Shown here piece by piece: positions 42,187-54,356 of a stretch of DNA of 64,000 nucleotides. Origin of the DNA: Corynebacterium jeddahense (lineage in GTDB: Bacteria > Actinomycetota > Actinomycetes > Mycobacteriales > Mycobacteriaceae); contig NZ_CP063194.1 of assembly GCF_028609865.1 (NCBI RefSeq), forward strand, positions 1,922,001 through 1,986,000. Reading direction: 5' to 3'. Position numbers and translations under genes: made by a program. The first letter of the stretch is position 1. Each line of letters opens with the position of its first letter. Below the pieces are notes generated by a model. That model had not been told where the DNA came from and made no database searches. It worked only from the letters and a program-made list of their open reading frames with translations.

Positions 42187-44931
42187 CTACGCACCAGCCT
42201 CCGGGAGCTGCTCGAGCCGGGCGGTGACGCGCTCGAACTCCTCCTGCGCGACCTGCTGGCGCACCTTGATCTTCTCCACCACCGCGTCCGGCGCGTTGGC
42301 GAGGAACTGCTCGTTCGACAGCTTCCCGCCGGTGGTGTCCAGCTCCTTCTGCGCTGCCGCGAGTTCCTTTTCCAGGCGCTTGCGCTCCGCGGCGACGTCG
42401 ACCGTGCCGGACGTGTCCAGCGCGACGTCGAGGTTCGCCTTGCTCAGGCGCATCTCGATGCTCGCCGAGGCCGTGAAGCCCTCCCCCGGCGCCTCGACCT
42501 TCGCAATCTGGCGCACGAGCTCCTCCATCCCCGCGAGGTCCGCGGAGGCGAAGTCGATGCGCGCGGGCACCTTCTGCGACGGTTTCACACCCTGATCGGA
42601 GCGGAAGCGGCGCAGCTCGGTGATGAGCTTGATCGCGTCTTCGACACGGGAGCGGGCCTGCGTATCGACGGCAGCTCCGCCATTTGTGTCCGCCTCAGTC
42701 GGCCACGGCGCGAGCGTGATCGTCTCGCCGCCGGTCAGGGCCTTCCACAGCACCTCGGTGATGAACGGCATGGTCGGGTGCAGCAGGCGCAGCACGACGT
42801 CGAGGACGCGGCCGAGCACGACCTGCGTCGTGCGGCCGCGCTCGAGCTCCTCGGCGGAAGCGTCGGCGGCGCCCCGCGGGATCTGGGTCTTCGCGATCTC
42901 GAGGTACCAGTCGCACAGCTCGTCCCACGCGAAGTGGTAGAGCGCGTCGTTGGCCTTCGCGAACTGGTAGTCGTCGAGGTAGGCGTCCACCTTCGCGCGG
43001 ACCTCCTCGGCGCGGTCGAGGATCCACCGGTCGGCGTCGGTAAGCTGCTCGCGCGGCGGCAGCTCGTCGACGAACGCGCCGTTCATGAGCGCGAACTTCG
43101 TCGCATTGAACAGCTTCGTGGCGAAGTTGCGGGCGGCGGTGGCGTGGTCCTCGCCGATGGGCAGGTCGACGCCCGGGTTCGCGCCGCGGGCGAGCGCGAA
43201 GCGCAGCGCGTCGGCGCCGTAGCGCTCCACCCAGTCCATCGGGTCGATGCCGTTGCCCAGCGACTTCGACATCTTGCGGCCCTTCTCATCGCGCACGAGG
43301 CCGTGGAGGTAGAGGTGCTCGAACGGGATCTGCGGGCGCCCGTCCTTGCCTTCGCCGAGGATCTCGGGCGTGGTGGTGCCAGCGAAGGTGCCGAACATCA
43401 TCATGCGCGCGACCCAGAAGAACAGGATGTCGTAGGCGGTGACCAGCACCGTCGTCGGGTAGAACTTCTCCAGGTCCGGCGTCTTCTCGGGCCAGCCCAT
43501 CGTGGAAAACGGCCACAGGGCCGAGGAGAACCAGGTGTCCAGCACGTCCGGGTCCTGCTCGTAGCCGGCCGGCGGCTCCTCGTCCGGGCCGACGCAGACG
43601 ACGTCGCGCTGCCCGTTCTCGTCCTCCGGGCCGTACCAGATCGGGATGCGGTGGCCCCACCACAGCTGGCGCGAGATCGTCCAGTCGTGCATGTTGTCCA
43701 CCCAGTCGAAGTAGCGCTGCTCGAGCGACGCCGGGTGGATCTGGGTGTCGCCGTTGCGCACGGCCTCAGCGGACATCTTGGCCAGCTCGTCGACCTTGAC
43801 AAACCACTGCAGGCTCAGGCGCGGCTCGATCGGCTCGCCGGAGCGCTCCGAGTGGCCCACCGAGTGCACGTACGGTCGGACCTCCTTGACAATGCGGCCC
43901 TGCTCCGCGAGCGCCTCGCGCACGGCGACGCGGGCCTCCTCGCGGCTCATCCCGTCGAAGCGGGTGCCGGTATCGGCGATGCGGCCCTGCTCGTCCATGA
44001 TGATCGGCATGTCCAGGTTGTGGCGCAGGCCCATCTCGTAGTCGTTCGGGTCGTGCGCCGGGGTAATCTTCACCGCGCCGGTGCCGAGCTCCATGTCCAC
44101 GTAGTCGTCGGCGATGACGGTCACGCGCATGCCCTCGCGCAGCGGGTGCTCGAACACCTCGCCGATGAGGTGCTGGTAGCGCTCGTCGTCGGGGTGGACG
44201 GCGATGGCGACGTCACCGAGCATCGTCTCCACACGGGTCGTGGCCACGACGAGGTGCGGCTCGTCGTCGTTGAGCGAGCCGTAGCGGATGGAGACGAACT
44301 CGCCCTCAACGTCCTTGTAGATCACCTCGATGTCCGACACCGCGGTCTCGAGCACCGGCGACCAGTTCACCAGCCGGTGGTCGCGGTAGATCATCCCGCG
44401 GTCGTAGAGCTGCTTGAAGATCGTCACCACCGCGCGGTTAAGGCCCTCGTCGAGCGTGAAGCGCTCGCGCGACCAGTCGACCGAGTCGCCGATCGCGCGC
44501 ATCTGCGTCGTGATCGTGCCGCCGAACTTTTCCTTCCACTCCCAGACGCGGTCGATGAACTCCTCGCGCCCGTAGTCGTAGCGGTCCTTGCCCTCCTCGG
44601 CCTTGAGCTTCGCCTCCACCTTCGTCTGGGTGGCGATGCCGGCGTGGTCCATGCCCGGCAGCCAGAGGACCTCGTAGCCCTGCATGCGCTTGCGGCGCAC
44701 GAGCGAATCGATCAGCGTGTGGTCGAGCGCGTGGCCCATGTGCAGCTGGCCGGTGACGTTCGGCGGCGGCAGCACGATGGAGTAGGCGGGCTTGTCCGAG
44801 TCCGCGTCGGCCGTGAAGTAGCCTGCGTCGACCCACCCCTCGTAGAGGTCACGTTCGTGGGCGGAAGGCTCCCACGACTTGGGCAGGGCGTCGGCGCGGT
44901 TCAGATCGTTCGCAAGATCGTTCTCAGTCAC
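42187..44931 (-). CDS. valS: Valyl-tRNA synthetase
   Basis: A 914-residue class I synthetase. The HIGH-type motif is [15 protein letters not shown] and the KMSKS motif is [10 protein letters not shown]; an editing domain lies between and a C-terminal coiled coil ([26 protein letters not shown] region) ends it. TAAGAT (44944-44939) is 7 nt before GTG 44931, giving a probable leaderless transcript through valS, folC and DUF4233. An 11-mer copy (42660) encodes VDTQ. Confidence 0.96.
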   Translation of the reverse strand: MTENDLANDLNRADALPKSWEPSAHERDLYEGWVDAGYFTADADSDKPAYSIVLPPPNVTGQLHMGHALDHTLIDSLVRRKRMQGYEVLWLPGMDHAGIATQTKVEAKLKAEEGKDRYDYGREEFIDRVWEWKEKFGGTITTQMRAIGDSVDWSRERFTLDEGLNRAVVTIFKQLYDRGMIYRDHRLVNWSPVLETAVSDIEVIYKDVEGEFVSIRYGSLNDDEPHLVVATTRVETMLGDVAIAVHPDDERYQHLIGEVFEHPLREGMRVTVIADDYVDMELGTGAVKITPAHDPNDYEMGLRHNLDMPIIMDEQGRIADTGTRFDGMSREEARVAVREALAEQGRIVKEVRPYVHSVGHSERSGEPIEPRLSLQWFVKVDELAKMSAEAVRNGDTQIHPASLEQRYFDWVDNMHDWTISRQLWWGHRIPIWYGPEDENGQRDVVCVGPDEEPPAGYEQDPDVLDTWFSSALWPFSTMGWPEKTPDLEKFYPTTVLVTAYDILFFWVARMMMFGTFAGTTTPEILGEGKDGRPQIPFEHLYLHGLVRDEKGRKMSKSLGNGIDPMDWVERYGADALRFALARGANPGVDLPIGEDHATAARNFATKLFNATKFALMNGAFVDELPPREQLTDADRWILDRAEEVRAKVDAYLDDYQFAKANDALYHFAWDELCDWYLEIAKTQIPRGAADASAEELERGRTTQVVLGRVLDVVLRLLHPTMPFITEVLWKALTGGETITLAPWPTEADTNGGAAVDTQARSRVEDAIKLITELRRFRSDQGVKPSQKVPARIDFASADLAGMEELVRQIAKVEAPGEGFTASASIEMRLSKANLDVALDTSGTVDVAAERKRLEKELAAAQKELDTTGGKLSNEQFLANAPDAVVEKIKVRQQVAQEEFERVTARLEQLPEAGA
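42660..42670 (+). repeat. Dispersed 11-mer, copy 11
   Basis: Exact copy in valS; read as Val-Asp-Thr-Gln. Confidence 0.85.
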
Positions 44932-44953
44932 GCGCCCTATCTTAACCAGCGCC

Positions 44954-46740
<1,787 letters not shown>

Positions 46741-46758
46741 GGCCGAAGGTGCGCGTCG

Positions 46759-48036
46759 TTACGCGGAGCGCTTCGTCTCCGCCTCGACGAACTTCGGCTC
46801 CCCCTCCCCGCGCGCCGCGGCCTCGTCGATGACCACCTCCGCGATGTTCTCGCGGTCCGGCAGCTCGTACATGATGGGCACGAGCAGCTCCTCCATGATC
46901 GCGCGCAGTCCGCGCGCGCCGGTCTTGCGCTCCGCGGCCTTGTCGGCGATGACGCCGAGCGCGCCGTCGGTGATGGTGAGCTGGGCGCCGTCCATCGCGA
47001 AGAGGCGCTGGTACTGCTTGACCAGCGAGTTCTTCGGCTCGACGAGGACGCGCTTCATCGAGTCCCGGTCGAGGTCGTTGACGTGCGCGATGATGGGCAG
47101 GCGGCCGATGAACTCGGGGATGAGCCCGAACTTCACCAGGTCCCCCGGCTGCACCTGGGCGAGCAGGTCCGCCTCGTCGCGCTCGTCCTTCGAGTCGATC
47201 TCCGCGCCGAAGCCGATGCCCTTCTTGCCCACGCGCTCGGCGATCACCTTGTCCAGCCCCGCGAACGCGCCGGCGACGATGAACAGGATGTTCGTCGTGT
47301 CCACCTGGATGAACTCCTGGTTCGGGTGCTTGCGCCCACCCTGCGGCGGCACGGAGGCGACGGTGCCCTCGAGGATCTTCAGCAGCGCCTGCTGCACGCC
47401 CTCGCCGGAGACGTCGCGGGTGATCGACGGGTTCTCGCTCTTGCGCGAGATCTTGTCCACCTCGTCGACGTAGATGATGCCGTGCTGCGCCCGGTTGACG
47501 TCGAAGTCCGCCGCCTGCAGGAGCTTGAGCAGGATGTTCTCCACGTCCTCGCCGACGTAGCCCGCCTCGGTGAGGCTCGTCGCGTCCGCGATGGCGAACG
47601 GCACGTTGAGCATCCGCGCGAGCGTCTGCGCGAGGTACGTCTTGCCGGAGCCCGTCGGCCCGAGCAGGAGGATGTTCGACTTCGCGATCTCGACGTCCTC
47701 GTCGCGCTTGCGGCTGGTCACGTTCGACTGCTCCGCGCGCATCCGCTTGTAGTGGTTGTACACCGCGACCGCAAGGGTCTTCTTCGCCGTGTCCTGGCCG
47801 ATGACGTACTCGTCAAGGAACGCCGTGATCTCCGAGGGGCGCGGCAGGCGGTCCTCGTCGCCCTCCTGGGTGCGCTGCGCGCCAGCGAGCTCCTCCTCGA
47901 TGATCTCGTTGCACAGCTCGATGCATTCGTCGCAGATATAGACGCCGCCGCCGGCGATGAGCTTGCGCACCTGCTGCTGGCTCTTCCCGCAGAAAGAGCA
48001 CTTCAGCAGGCTTGCGCTGTCGTGCGTGGTTGCCAT
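46759..48036 (-). CDS. clpX: ATP-dependent Clp protease ATP-binding subunit ClpX
   Basis: A 425-residue AAA+ unfoldase that feeds substrates to ClpP1P2. The N-terminal zinc domain has CSFCG and CDECIELC; Walker A is GPTGSGKT, Walker [10 protein letters not shown], and the IGF-type loop IGFGAEI docks on ClpP. It lies 1.7 kb from clpP2, separated by two plus-strand genes that break the usual neighbourhood. Confidence 0.96.
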   Translation of the reverse strand: MATTHDSASLLKCSFCGKSQQQVRKLIAGGGVYICDECIELCNEIIEEELAGAQRTQEGDEDRLPRPSEITAFLDEYVIGQDTAKKTLAVAVYNHYKRMRAEQSNVTSRKRDEDVEIAKSNILLLGPTGSGKTYLAQTLARMLNVPFAIADATSLTEAGYVGEDVENILLKLLQAADFDVNRAQHGIIYVDEVDKISRKSENPSITRDVSGEGVQQALLKILEGTVASVPPQGGRKHPNQEFIQVDTTNILFIVAGAFAGLDKVIAERVGKKGIGFGAEIDSKDERDEADLLAQVQPGDLVKFGLIPEFIGRLPIIAHVNDLDRDSMKRVLVEPKNSLVKQYQRLFAMDGAQLTITDGALGVIADKAAERKTGARGLRAIMEELLVPIMYELPDRENIAEVVIDEAAARGEGEPKFVEAETKRSA

Positions 48037-48144
48037 ATGCGCCTAACTACTCCCGTTGCCTGTTAACCCCACCGAGCATAGTGGTTGCGTCAAACCGTAC
48101 AGGGCGGGCAGACACGCGCCGGGGAAACTGGCCACAATGGGGCC

Positions 48145-48912
48145 ATGGCACTGCTTTACACCACCGAGTACGGAAACCACACCGCGCAGCGCACCGTTGT
48201 GTTGCTGTCCTCCATCGCCACGACGCACGAGGCGTGGGACGCCCAGATCCCGGCCCTCGCTGAGACCTACCGTGTGATCACCGTCGACCACCGGGGCCAC
48301 GGCTCCTCGGGGACGCCCGCGGAGGGGCCGGACGGCGTCGAGACGCTGGCGCGCGACGTCCTCGCCGCCCTCGACGAGTGCGGTGTCGACCGCTTCGACG
48401 TCGTCGGGCTCTCGCTCGGCGGCGCGATCGCACAGTGGCTCGCCGCGCACAGCGGGCGCGTGGACAGGGCGGTCTTCGCCTCCACCGCCACCTTCCTCGG
48501 CGGCGCCGAGAAGTGGGAGGAGCGCACCGCCACCGCGCGCCGCGATGGCACCGGCGCGCTCGCGGACGGGTTGGTGGAGAACTGGTTCACACCCGCGTAT
48601 CGACGAGACCATCCGGACACCATCCGCACCATCCGGGACATGATCGACTCGGTCGACGACGAAGGCTACGCCCAGAACGGCGACGCCCTGGCAACGTGGG
48701 ATTTCGAGGCCGAGCTGGGCCTGATCGAATGCCCGGTGCTCACCATCGCTGGGGCGAGCGACCCGACCTGCCCGCCCGATGCGCTGGCGAAGATCGCCGC
48801 CGGCGTCTCGGGTCCGGCGGAGTCCGTCGTCATCGATCCGGGCGCCCACCAGGTGGCGATTGAGAACCCGGCGGACTTCAACGACGTACTCACGCGATTC
48901 CTCGCCGAGTAA
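48145..48912 (+). CDS. Alpha/beta hydrolase, 3-oxoadipate enol-lactonase-like
   Basis: A 255-residue hydrolase with VDHRGHGSSG, the nucleophile elbow GLSLGG, and the C-terminal GAHQ His. PcaD-like enzymes open enol-lactones in aromatic catabolism, but no other catabolic gene is here, so the substrate is open. ATG 48145 is chosen over upstream in-frame starts by homology to the family start; CACAAT (48133-48138), 6 nt upstream, may be its -10. One 11-mer copy (48595) forces the codons TAT and CGA. Confidence 0.8.
   Translation: MALLYTTEYGNHTAQRTVVLLSSIATTHEAWDAQIPALAETYRVITVDHRGHGSSGTPAEGPDGVETLARDVLAALDECGVDRFDVVGLSLGGAIAQWLAAHSGRVDRAVFASTATFLGGAEKWEERTATARRDGTGALADGLVENWFTPAYRRDHPDTIRTIRDMIDSVDDEGYAQNGDALATWDFEAELGLIECPVLTIAGASDPTCPPDALAKIAAGVSGPAESVVIDPGAHQVAIENPADFNDVLTRFLAE
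48595..48605 (+). repeat. Dispersed 11-mer, copy 12
   Basis: Exact copy in the hydrolase gene; read as Tyr-Arg-Arg with codons TAT and CGA, a different frame from all others. Confidence 0.85.
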
Positions 48913-48967
48913 TGGGCTAGCCTGGACACGTTCACAGAGTTTTTCACCGCAAAGGAACGATCCTGCC

Positions 48968-49660
<693 letters not shown>

Positions 49661-49672
49661 GCCGGAAGGTTT

Positions 49673-49683
49673 CGTCGATACGC
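49673..49683 (-). repeat. Dispersed 11-mer, copy 13 (intergenic)
   Basis: Exact copy between two convergent genes, directly touching the bidirectional terminator. Confidence 0.85.
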
Positions 49684-49713
49684 AAAAAGCGCCCGCGGGG
49701 ACGGGCGCTTTTT
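49684..49713. terminator. Bidirectional terminator between the lipoprotein gene and clpP2
   Basis: AAAAAGCGCCCG (49684-49695) pairs with CGGGCGCTTTTT (49702-49713), 6-nt loop. T-runs on both strands make it work for both converging genes. A copy of the dispersed 11-mer abuts its left edge. Confidence 0.9.
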
Positions 49714-49722
49714 CGTGTGCTG

Positions 49723-50343
49723 CTAGCCGTTGAGCTTGCGGTAGTCGAAGACCTGGTCGATGATCCCGTACTCCACGGCCTCCTGGGCGGTGAGGATCTT
49801 GTCGCGGTCGGTGTCGATGCGCACCTGCTCCGCCGTGCGGCCCGTGTGGTGAGCGAGCGTCTCCTCCATGAGGCGGCGCATGCGGTCGATCTCCGCGGCC
49901 TGGATCTCGAGGTCCGAGACCTGGCCCTGGGTGCCCTCGGTGGCGGGCTGGTGGATGAGCACGCGCGAGTTCGGCAGCGCGGCGCGCTTGCCCTTCGCAC
50001 CGGCGGCGAGGATCACCGCGGCTGCGGAAGCGGCCTGGCCGAGGCACACGGTCTGCACGTCCGGGCGGACGTACTGCATCGTGTCGTAGATGGCCATGAG
50101 CGCGGTGAAGGAGCCGCCCGGCGAGTTGATGTACATCGTGATGTCGCGGTCCGGGTCCTGGGACTCGAGCACGAGCAGCTGCGCCATGATGTCGTTGGCG
50201 GAGGTGTCGTCCACCTGGGTGCCCAGGAAGAGGATGCGCTCCTCGAAGAGCTTGCCGTACGGGTCGATCTGCTTCGTGCCGAAGCTGGTCTCCTCGAGGA
50301 ACTGCGGCAGCACGTAGCGGGAATTGGGCATCTGGAAGGTCAT
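49723..50343 (-). CDS. clpP2: ATP-dependent Clp protease proteolytic subunit ClpP2
   Basis: A 206-residue serine protease subunit. The catalytic Ser lies in [11 protein letters not shown] and the His in [14 protein letters not shown] 50343 has a GAGGAG ribosome-binding site; the longer upstream frame overlaps clpP1 and is rejected. With ClpP1 it forms the mixed ring typical of actinobacteria. Confidence 0.95.
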   Translation of the reverse strand: MTFQMPNSRYVLPQFLEETSFGTKQIDPYGKLFEERILFLGTQVDDTSANDIMAQLLVLESQDPDRDITMYINSPGGSFTALMAIYDTMQYVRPDVQTVCLGQAASAAAVILAAGAKGKRAALPNSRVLIHQPATEGTQGQVSDLEIQAAEIDRMRRLMEETLAHHTGRTAEQVRIDTDRDKILTAQEAVEYGIIDQVFDYRKLNG

Positions 50344-50380
50344 AGTCGTTGTCTCCTCTTCTCGGTGAGTGCCTTGTGCC

Positions 50381-50974
50381 TTAGTCGCCGATCGCGTACT
50401 CGCCGGCCTGCGCGGCGTTCTCAATGACGTGATCCACGATGCCGTATTCCTTCGCCTCGAGGGCGGTAAACCAGCGGTCGCGGTCCGAGTCCTTCGTAAT
50501 CTGCTCGAAGCTCTGGCCGGTGTGCTCCGCGATGAGCTCGGCCATCTCGCGCTTCGTCTGCGCGAACTGCTCCGCCTGGATCGCGATGTCCGCCGCCGTG
50601 CCGCCGACGCCGGCCGAGGGCTGGTGCATCATGATGCGGGCGTGCGGCAGCGCGTAACGCTTGCCCTTCGTGCCGCCGGAGAGCAGGAACTGGCCCATCG
50701 ACGCGGCGAGGCCCATGCCGTACGTCGCAATGTCGCACGGCGAGTACTTCATCGTGTCGTAGATGGCCATGCCCGCCGTGACCGAGCCGCCCGGCGAGTT
50801 GATGTAGAGGTTGATGTCCCGGGTCGGGTCCTCGGCGGAGAGCAGCAGGATCTGGGCGCAGAGCTTGTTGGCAATCTCGTCGTCCACCTGCTGGCCCAGG
50901 AAGATAATGCGCTCCCGCAGGAGGCGCTCGTACACCGAGTCTCCCAGGTTCATGCCTTGGGTCGGGGAAGTCAT
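50381..50974 (-). CDS. clpP1: ATP-dependent Clp protease proteolytic subunit ClpP1
   Basis: A 197-residue subunit with Ser in [11 protein letters not shown] and His in [16 protein letters not shown] ribosome-binding site. It is the first gene of clpP1P2 (37-nt gap to clpP2) and lies behind a ClgR-like operator at 51047-51064. Confidence 0.95.
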   Translation of the reverse strand: MTSPTQGMNLGDSVYERLLRERIIFLGQQVDDEIANKLCAQILLLSAEDPTRDINLYINSPGGSVTAGMAIYDTMKYSPCDIATYGMGLAASMGQFLLSGGTKGKRYALPHARIMMHQPSAGVGGTAADIAIQAEQFAQTKREMAELIAEHTGQSFEQITKDSDRDRWFTALEAKEYGIVDHVIENAAQAGEYAIGD

Positions 50975-51046
50975 CAGAGAGGCTCCTTCGCTAGTTCGTC
51001 AGTTCAACGACCCCACCCTACCCGCGGGGTGCGCCGGCTCCGAGCC

Positions 51047-51064
51047 TGTTCGCTACCAGCGTAC
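51047..51064. promoter_or_regulatory. ClgR-like operator upstream of clpP1P2
   Basis: TTCGCTACCAGCGTAC contains the inverted repeat CGCT-ACC-AGCG. It agrees, with one deviation, with the corynebacterial ClgR consensus as I recall it (CGCY, 4 variable bases, GCG). It lies about 75 bp upstream of the clpP1 start, where ClgR is known to activate clpP1P2. Confidence 0.6.
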
Positions 51065-51095
51065 GCGTCTGAGTTGTGGGGCAGAGGCACACGAA

Positions 51096-51127
51096 AGCGG
51101 CCGAGACGCGAGCGCGCCTCGGCCGCT
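51096..51127 (-). terminator. tig terminator
   Basis: AGCGGCCGAG (51096-51105) pairs with CTCGGCCGCT (51118-51127), 12-nt loop; on the minus strand TTTCGTGTG follows. Confidence 0.75.
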
Positions 51128-51141
51128 GTGTGAGAGAAGGG

Positions 51142-52512
51142 CTACTTCTCCTCGGCCGTCGTCTCCGCAACCTCGGCGTCGGCGTCGTCCTCAATCTCTC
51201 CGAAGTACTCGTTCGGGTCGATTGTGTTGCCGGCCTCGTCCTTCACGGACGTGCGGGAGATGGCGGCGGCGAGGGCCTTGCCGCGGCGCACGTCGGAGAA
51301 GAGGTTGGCGATCTGGCCGGACTGCTGCAGCTGGGCCACGAACTGGTTCGGGTCCATGCCGTAGGACTGCGCGGTGAACAGGATGTGGTCGGTGAGTTCC
51401 TGCTGGGAAACCTCCGGCTGCTCCGCCTCGGCGACGGCGTCGAGGAAGAGCTGGGTGCGCACGGACTCCTCAGCCTGCTGGCGGGACTGCTTGTCGAACT
51501 CCTCGCGGGTCGTGCCCTGGGCCTCGAGCAGCTGGGCGAACGCGGCCTCGTCGTGCGCCATCTGGCCGAGGATCTGGTGGAGCTGGTTGTGCACCTGCTC
51601 GTCGACGATGGACTCCGGCAACGCGAACTCGACCTGCTCGAGGGCCGCCTTGAGCACCTCGTCGCGGATGTCGGCGGCCTGCTGCGCCTTCGCATTCTCC
51701 TCGACCTGCTCGCGGGTCGCCTCGCGCAGCTCGTCGGCGGTGTCGAACTCAGAAGCCATCTGCGCGAACTCGTCGTCGAGCTCCGGCAGGACGCGCTCCT
51801 TCGTCTGCTGGACGGTGACCTTCACGGTCGCCTCCTCGCCCTTGTGGTCGCCGAACTGCACCTCGCTGGTGAACTCGGCGTCCTCGCCGGTCTTCAGACC
51901 CTTGATGGCCTTGTCCAGGCCATCGATGAGTTCGTCGTGGCCCACGTGGTAGGTCAGCCCCTCGGCGCCGAGCTCCCCGAGCTTCTCGCCGTCGATGGTG
52001 GCCTCGAGGTCGATGACCGCGAAGTCGTCCTTCTTCAGCTTGCGCTTCGTGTCCTTCAGCTCGCCGAAGCGCTCGCGGAGGGTATCCAGCTCGGCGTCGA
52101 CCGCGGCGTCGTCAAGCTTGAGCTCCGGGACGGTGACGTCAATCTTGGAGAAGTCCGGCACCTCGATCTCCGGGCGGACGTCCATTTCCGCGGTGAACTC
52201 GACAACGTCGTTGTCCTCGATCTTCGTGATCTCGATCTCGGGCTGGCCGAGCGGGTTGAGGTCGTTTTCCAGGAGCGCCCGCTCGTAGCGCGTCGGGAGC
52301 ATGTCGTTGACGACCTGCTCGAGGATCGGGCCGCGGCCGAATCGGGCGTCGATAAGCTGGCGCGGTGCCTTGCCGCGGCGGAAGCCCGGGATGGTGACCT
52401 GCTGCGCGATGGCCGCGTACGCCTGGTCGATCTCCTTGCCGAGCTCGTCGAACGGCACGCTGACGTTGAGCTTCACGCGGGTGTCGCTGAGCTTGTCGAC
52501 GGAAGTCTTCAC
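51142..52512 (-). CDS. tig: Trigger factor
   Basis: A 456-residue ribosome-bound chaperone with peptidyl-prolyl isomerase activity. The N-terminal ribosome-binding signature [10 protein letters not shown] is at about residue 45, the FKBP domain at 155-240 and the helical C-terminal domain follows, with an acidic tail ([16 protein letters not shown]). GTG 52512 follows AGGAGA. It is downstream of tRNA-Pro, and clpP1P2 follow. Confidence 0.96.
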   Translation of the reverse strand: MKTSVDKLSDTRVKLNVSVPFDELGKEIDQAYAAIAQQVTIPGFRRGKAPRQLIDARFGRGPILEQVVNDMLPTRYERALLENDLNPLGQPEIEITKIEDNDVVEFTAEMDVRPEIEVPDFSKIDVTVPELKLDDAAVDAELDTLRERFGELKDTKRKLKKDDFAVIDLEATIDGEKLGELGAEGLTYHVGHDELIDGLDKAIKGLKTGEDAEFTSEVQFGDHKGEEATVKVTVQQTKERVLPELDDEFAQMASEFDTADELREATREQVEENAKAQQAADIRDEVLKAALEQVEFALPESIVDEQVHNQLHQILGQMAHDEAAFAQLLEAQGTTREEFDKQSRQQAEESVRTQLFLDAVAEAEQPEVSQQELTDHILFTAQSYGMDPNQFVAQLQQSGQIANLFSDVRRGKALAAAISRTSVKDEAGNTIDPNEYFGEIEDDADAEVAETTAEEK

Positions 52513-52593
52513 GGATTTCTCCTGTACTAGTTCGTGGAAACGAGTGTCAGATGTTCGTTATGTGGCGGCCCCGCCTTCGCAGGCCCGCCGTTG

Positions 52594-52667
52594 TCGGGGC
52601 GACAGGATTTGAACCTGCGACCCCCTGCTCCCAAAGCAGGTGCGCTACCAAGCTGCGCCACGCCCCG
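52594..52667 (-). tRNA. tRNA-Pro (anticodon UGG)
   Basis: A 74-nt cloverleaf on the minus strand. The acceptor CGGGGCG pairs with CGCCCCG; the anticodon stem CCTGC/GCAGG holds the loop TTTGGGA with anticodon TGG; the T arm has GGTTCAAATCC. The 3' CCA is not encoded (ACA follows the acceptor). Confidence 0.96.
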
Positions 52668-52769
52668 TTCGGTGGTAAAACCGCACGGTATGAGCCGAAT
52701 CGGGCGACCGCTTGCGGCTCAGGACAGTCATTGTAGCGGGGTATACGACACCCCCAGCATTGAGGGCAC

Positions 52770-52802
52770 AAAAACGCCGGCCCCGCAACCGGAGCCGGCG
52801 TT
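52770..52802 (-). terminator. tRNA-Gly terminator, now cut off by the IS
   Basis: On the minus strand the 9-bp stem AACGCCGGC/GCCGGCGTT (52802-52794 with 52781-52773) is followed by TTTTTGTG. The insertion duplicated GGCGTTCA, so the stem stays intact here but is 1.4 kb from the tRNA it served. Confidence 0.75.
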
Positions 52803-52804
52803 CA
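52797..52804. repeat. Target-site duplication, left copy
   Basis: GGCGTTCA, identical to 54192-54199 on the other side of the IS. The 8-bp size suits IS256-group elements. Confidence 0.9.
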
Positions 52805-54191
52805 GGGTTAAACGACAAAATGTGTGTCCGGATTCGTCGATTTGTTTGGGATGACCAGGGGTAATCCGGAAAGTATATGCTCCTGGAGCTTATATCCGCC
52901 CCGGGGCGGCGAAATACTGGGGTGTGACAGCAGCATGTGGTAGTAGCCGGTGTTGGCTTGATCAATGCCGAAGAACCAACCCCGCTGCCAGGTGTGCGGC
53001 GGCGAGATGAAACGCAATGGAAAGACTTCTGCCAACCGCACCCGGTGGCGGTGCAAGAACTGCGGCGCTTCCACCACCAAGCAGCGCCCCGATATCACCA
53101 ACTCCGCAGCCTTCGCAGCATTTATCGCCCACCTCACGACCGGTGCAAGCTTGAACACCGCTGCCGCCGAAGCAGGGTGTCATCCTCGTACCCTGCAACG
53201 CCGGTTTGAACACTTCTGGCTAGTTGATATCCCCGATCCCACAATCGGGCACGAAGGCCGGGTTTACGACCAGGTCTTTCTTGACGGCACCTACACCGCC
53301 GGTGGGTGTCTCATCGTGGCCGCCACCTTGGATCACGTCATCGCCTGGCACTGGTGCACACGTGAAACCACCCGCGACTACCAAAGACTTCTCGAACGTA
53401 TCCCCGCACCCCTGATCGCTGTCATCGACGGCGGCCAAGGTGCTGCCAGCGCGATCAAGACATGCTGGCCCACAACGAAAGTGCAGCGCTGCCTCGTCCA
53501 CGCCCAACGCGTGGTACGCCGGCACACCACCGCACGCCCACGCACCGATGCAGGACGAGCGATCTACCAGCTTGCGCTCAACCTCACGAAAATCACCGAT
53601 CTTGACGAAGCCGCCGCGTGGGGTGCGCAGCTGCACGAATACGGCACTATCTACCGCGACTGGATGAACCAGAAAACGTGGACAACCGACCCGGCGACAC
53701 GGCAACGCACCTGGTCATGGACACATGAACGCACCCGCAAGGCCTACAACAGCCTCAACCACCTATGGCGCAACCAGCTGTTATTTGTCTATCTCGACCC
53801 ACCCGACGGTGTCCTCGATGCCAGCCGGATCAAATCCACCACCAACAGCCTAGAAGGCGGCATCAACGCCCAACTGAAACTGCTGGCCCGCACCCACCGC
53901 GGCAGATCCGGGGAGCATCAACGCCGGATGCTGGAGTGGTGGCTGTATCTGCAAACGGAACTGCCTGACGATCCGGTAGAGATCGCCAGGCAGTCCAACT
54001 GGGGCCAGGACCAACTCGCCAAAGTATCCACCCTGACCCACAACGAGAACCAAGCCGACCACGAAACCGGACGACCAGCCCTCTACGACAACGCTATCGA
54101 CACCAACTACACACACTCAATCGGCATCCAAAAAGGCCACATCTAACCCCGCGACACGCCGGAGCCAGACACACATTTTGTCGTTTAACCC
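52805..54191 (+). mobile_element. IS1249-type insertion sequence, complete
   Basis: A 1387-bp element with 24-bp perfect terminal inverted repeats starting GGGTTAAACGACAAAAT, extended to 26 of 27 bp, and an 8-bp direct duplication GGCGTTCA on both sides. It carries one intact transposase. Its base composition is clearly less GC-rich than the flanking genome. Intact ends, intact gene and perfect duplication point to a recent insertion. Confidence 0.93.
52965..54146 (+). CDS. IS1249-family transposase
   Basis: A 393-residue DDE transposase. An N-terminal zinc ribbon (Cys8, Cys11, Cys30, Cys33) is followed by a helix-turn-helix (LNTAAAEAGCHPRTLQRRF, about 63-81). The catalytic triad is Asp107 (FLDGTY), Asp154 (VIDGGQG) and Glu296 (NSLEGGIN). 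The frame is unbroken, so it should be active. The Mu-type family assignment is from sequence memory of corynebacterial IS1249. Confidence 0.92.
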   Translation: MPKNQPRCQVCGGEMKRNGKTSANRTRWRCKNCGASTTKQRPDITNSAAFAAFIAHLTTGASLNTAAAEAGCHPRTLQRRFEHFWLVDIPDPTIGHEGRVYDQVFLDGTYTAGGCLIVAATLDHVIAWHWCTRETTRDYQRLLERIPAPLIAVIDGGQGAASAIKTCWPTTKVQRCLVHAQRVVRRHTTARPRTDAGRAIYQLALNLTKITDLDEAAAWGAQLHEYGTIYRDWMNQKTWTTDPATRQRTWSWTHERTRKAYNSLNHLWRNQLLFVYLDPPDGVLDASRIKSTTNSLEGGINAQLKLLARTHRGRSGEHQRRMLEWWLYLQTELPDDPVEIARQSNWGQDQLAKVSTLTHNENQADHETGRPALYDNAIDTNYTHSIGIQKGHI

Positions 54192-54199
54192 GGCGTTCA
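54192..54199. repeat. Target-site duplication, right copy
   Basis: GGCGTTCA, identical to 52797-52804; it ends 3 nt from the 3' end of tRNA-Gly. Confidence 0.9.
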
Positions 54200-54202
54200 C
54201 CT

Positions 54203-54277
54203 TGGAGGGAATGACGGGAATCGAACCCGCGTCTTCAGCTTGGAAGGCTGAGGTATTAGCCACTATACGACATTCCC
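54203..54277 (-). tRNA. tRNA-Gly (anticodon UCC)
   Basis: A 75-nt tRNA including an encoded CCA. The acceptor GGGAATG pairs with CATTCCC; the D stem is GTAT/ATAC; the anticodon loop CTTCCAA gives TCC; the T arm is GCGGG TTCGATT CCCGT. The IS sits 11 nt after its 3' end. Confidence 0.95.
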
Positions 54278-54356
54278 GCACGCGTCAGCGCTGCCCGGAA
54301 TGTTAGCGCAGCCGGGGCAGTTGAACCAAACACGTGCAACGATCCAAGGAGCCACA

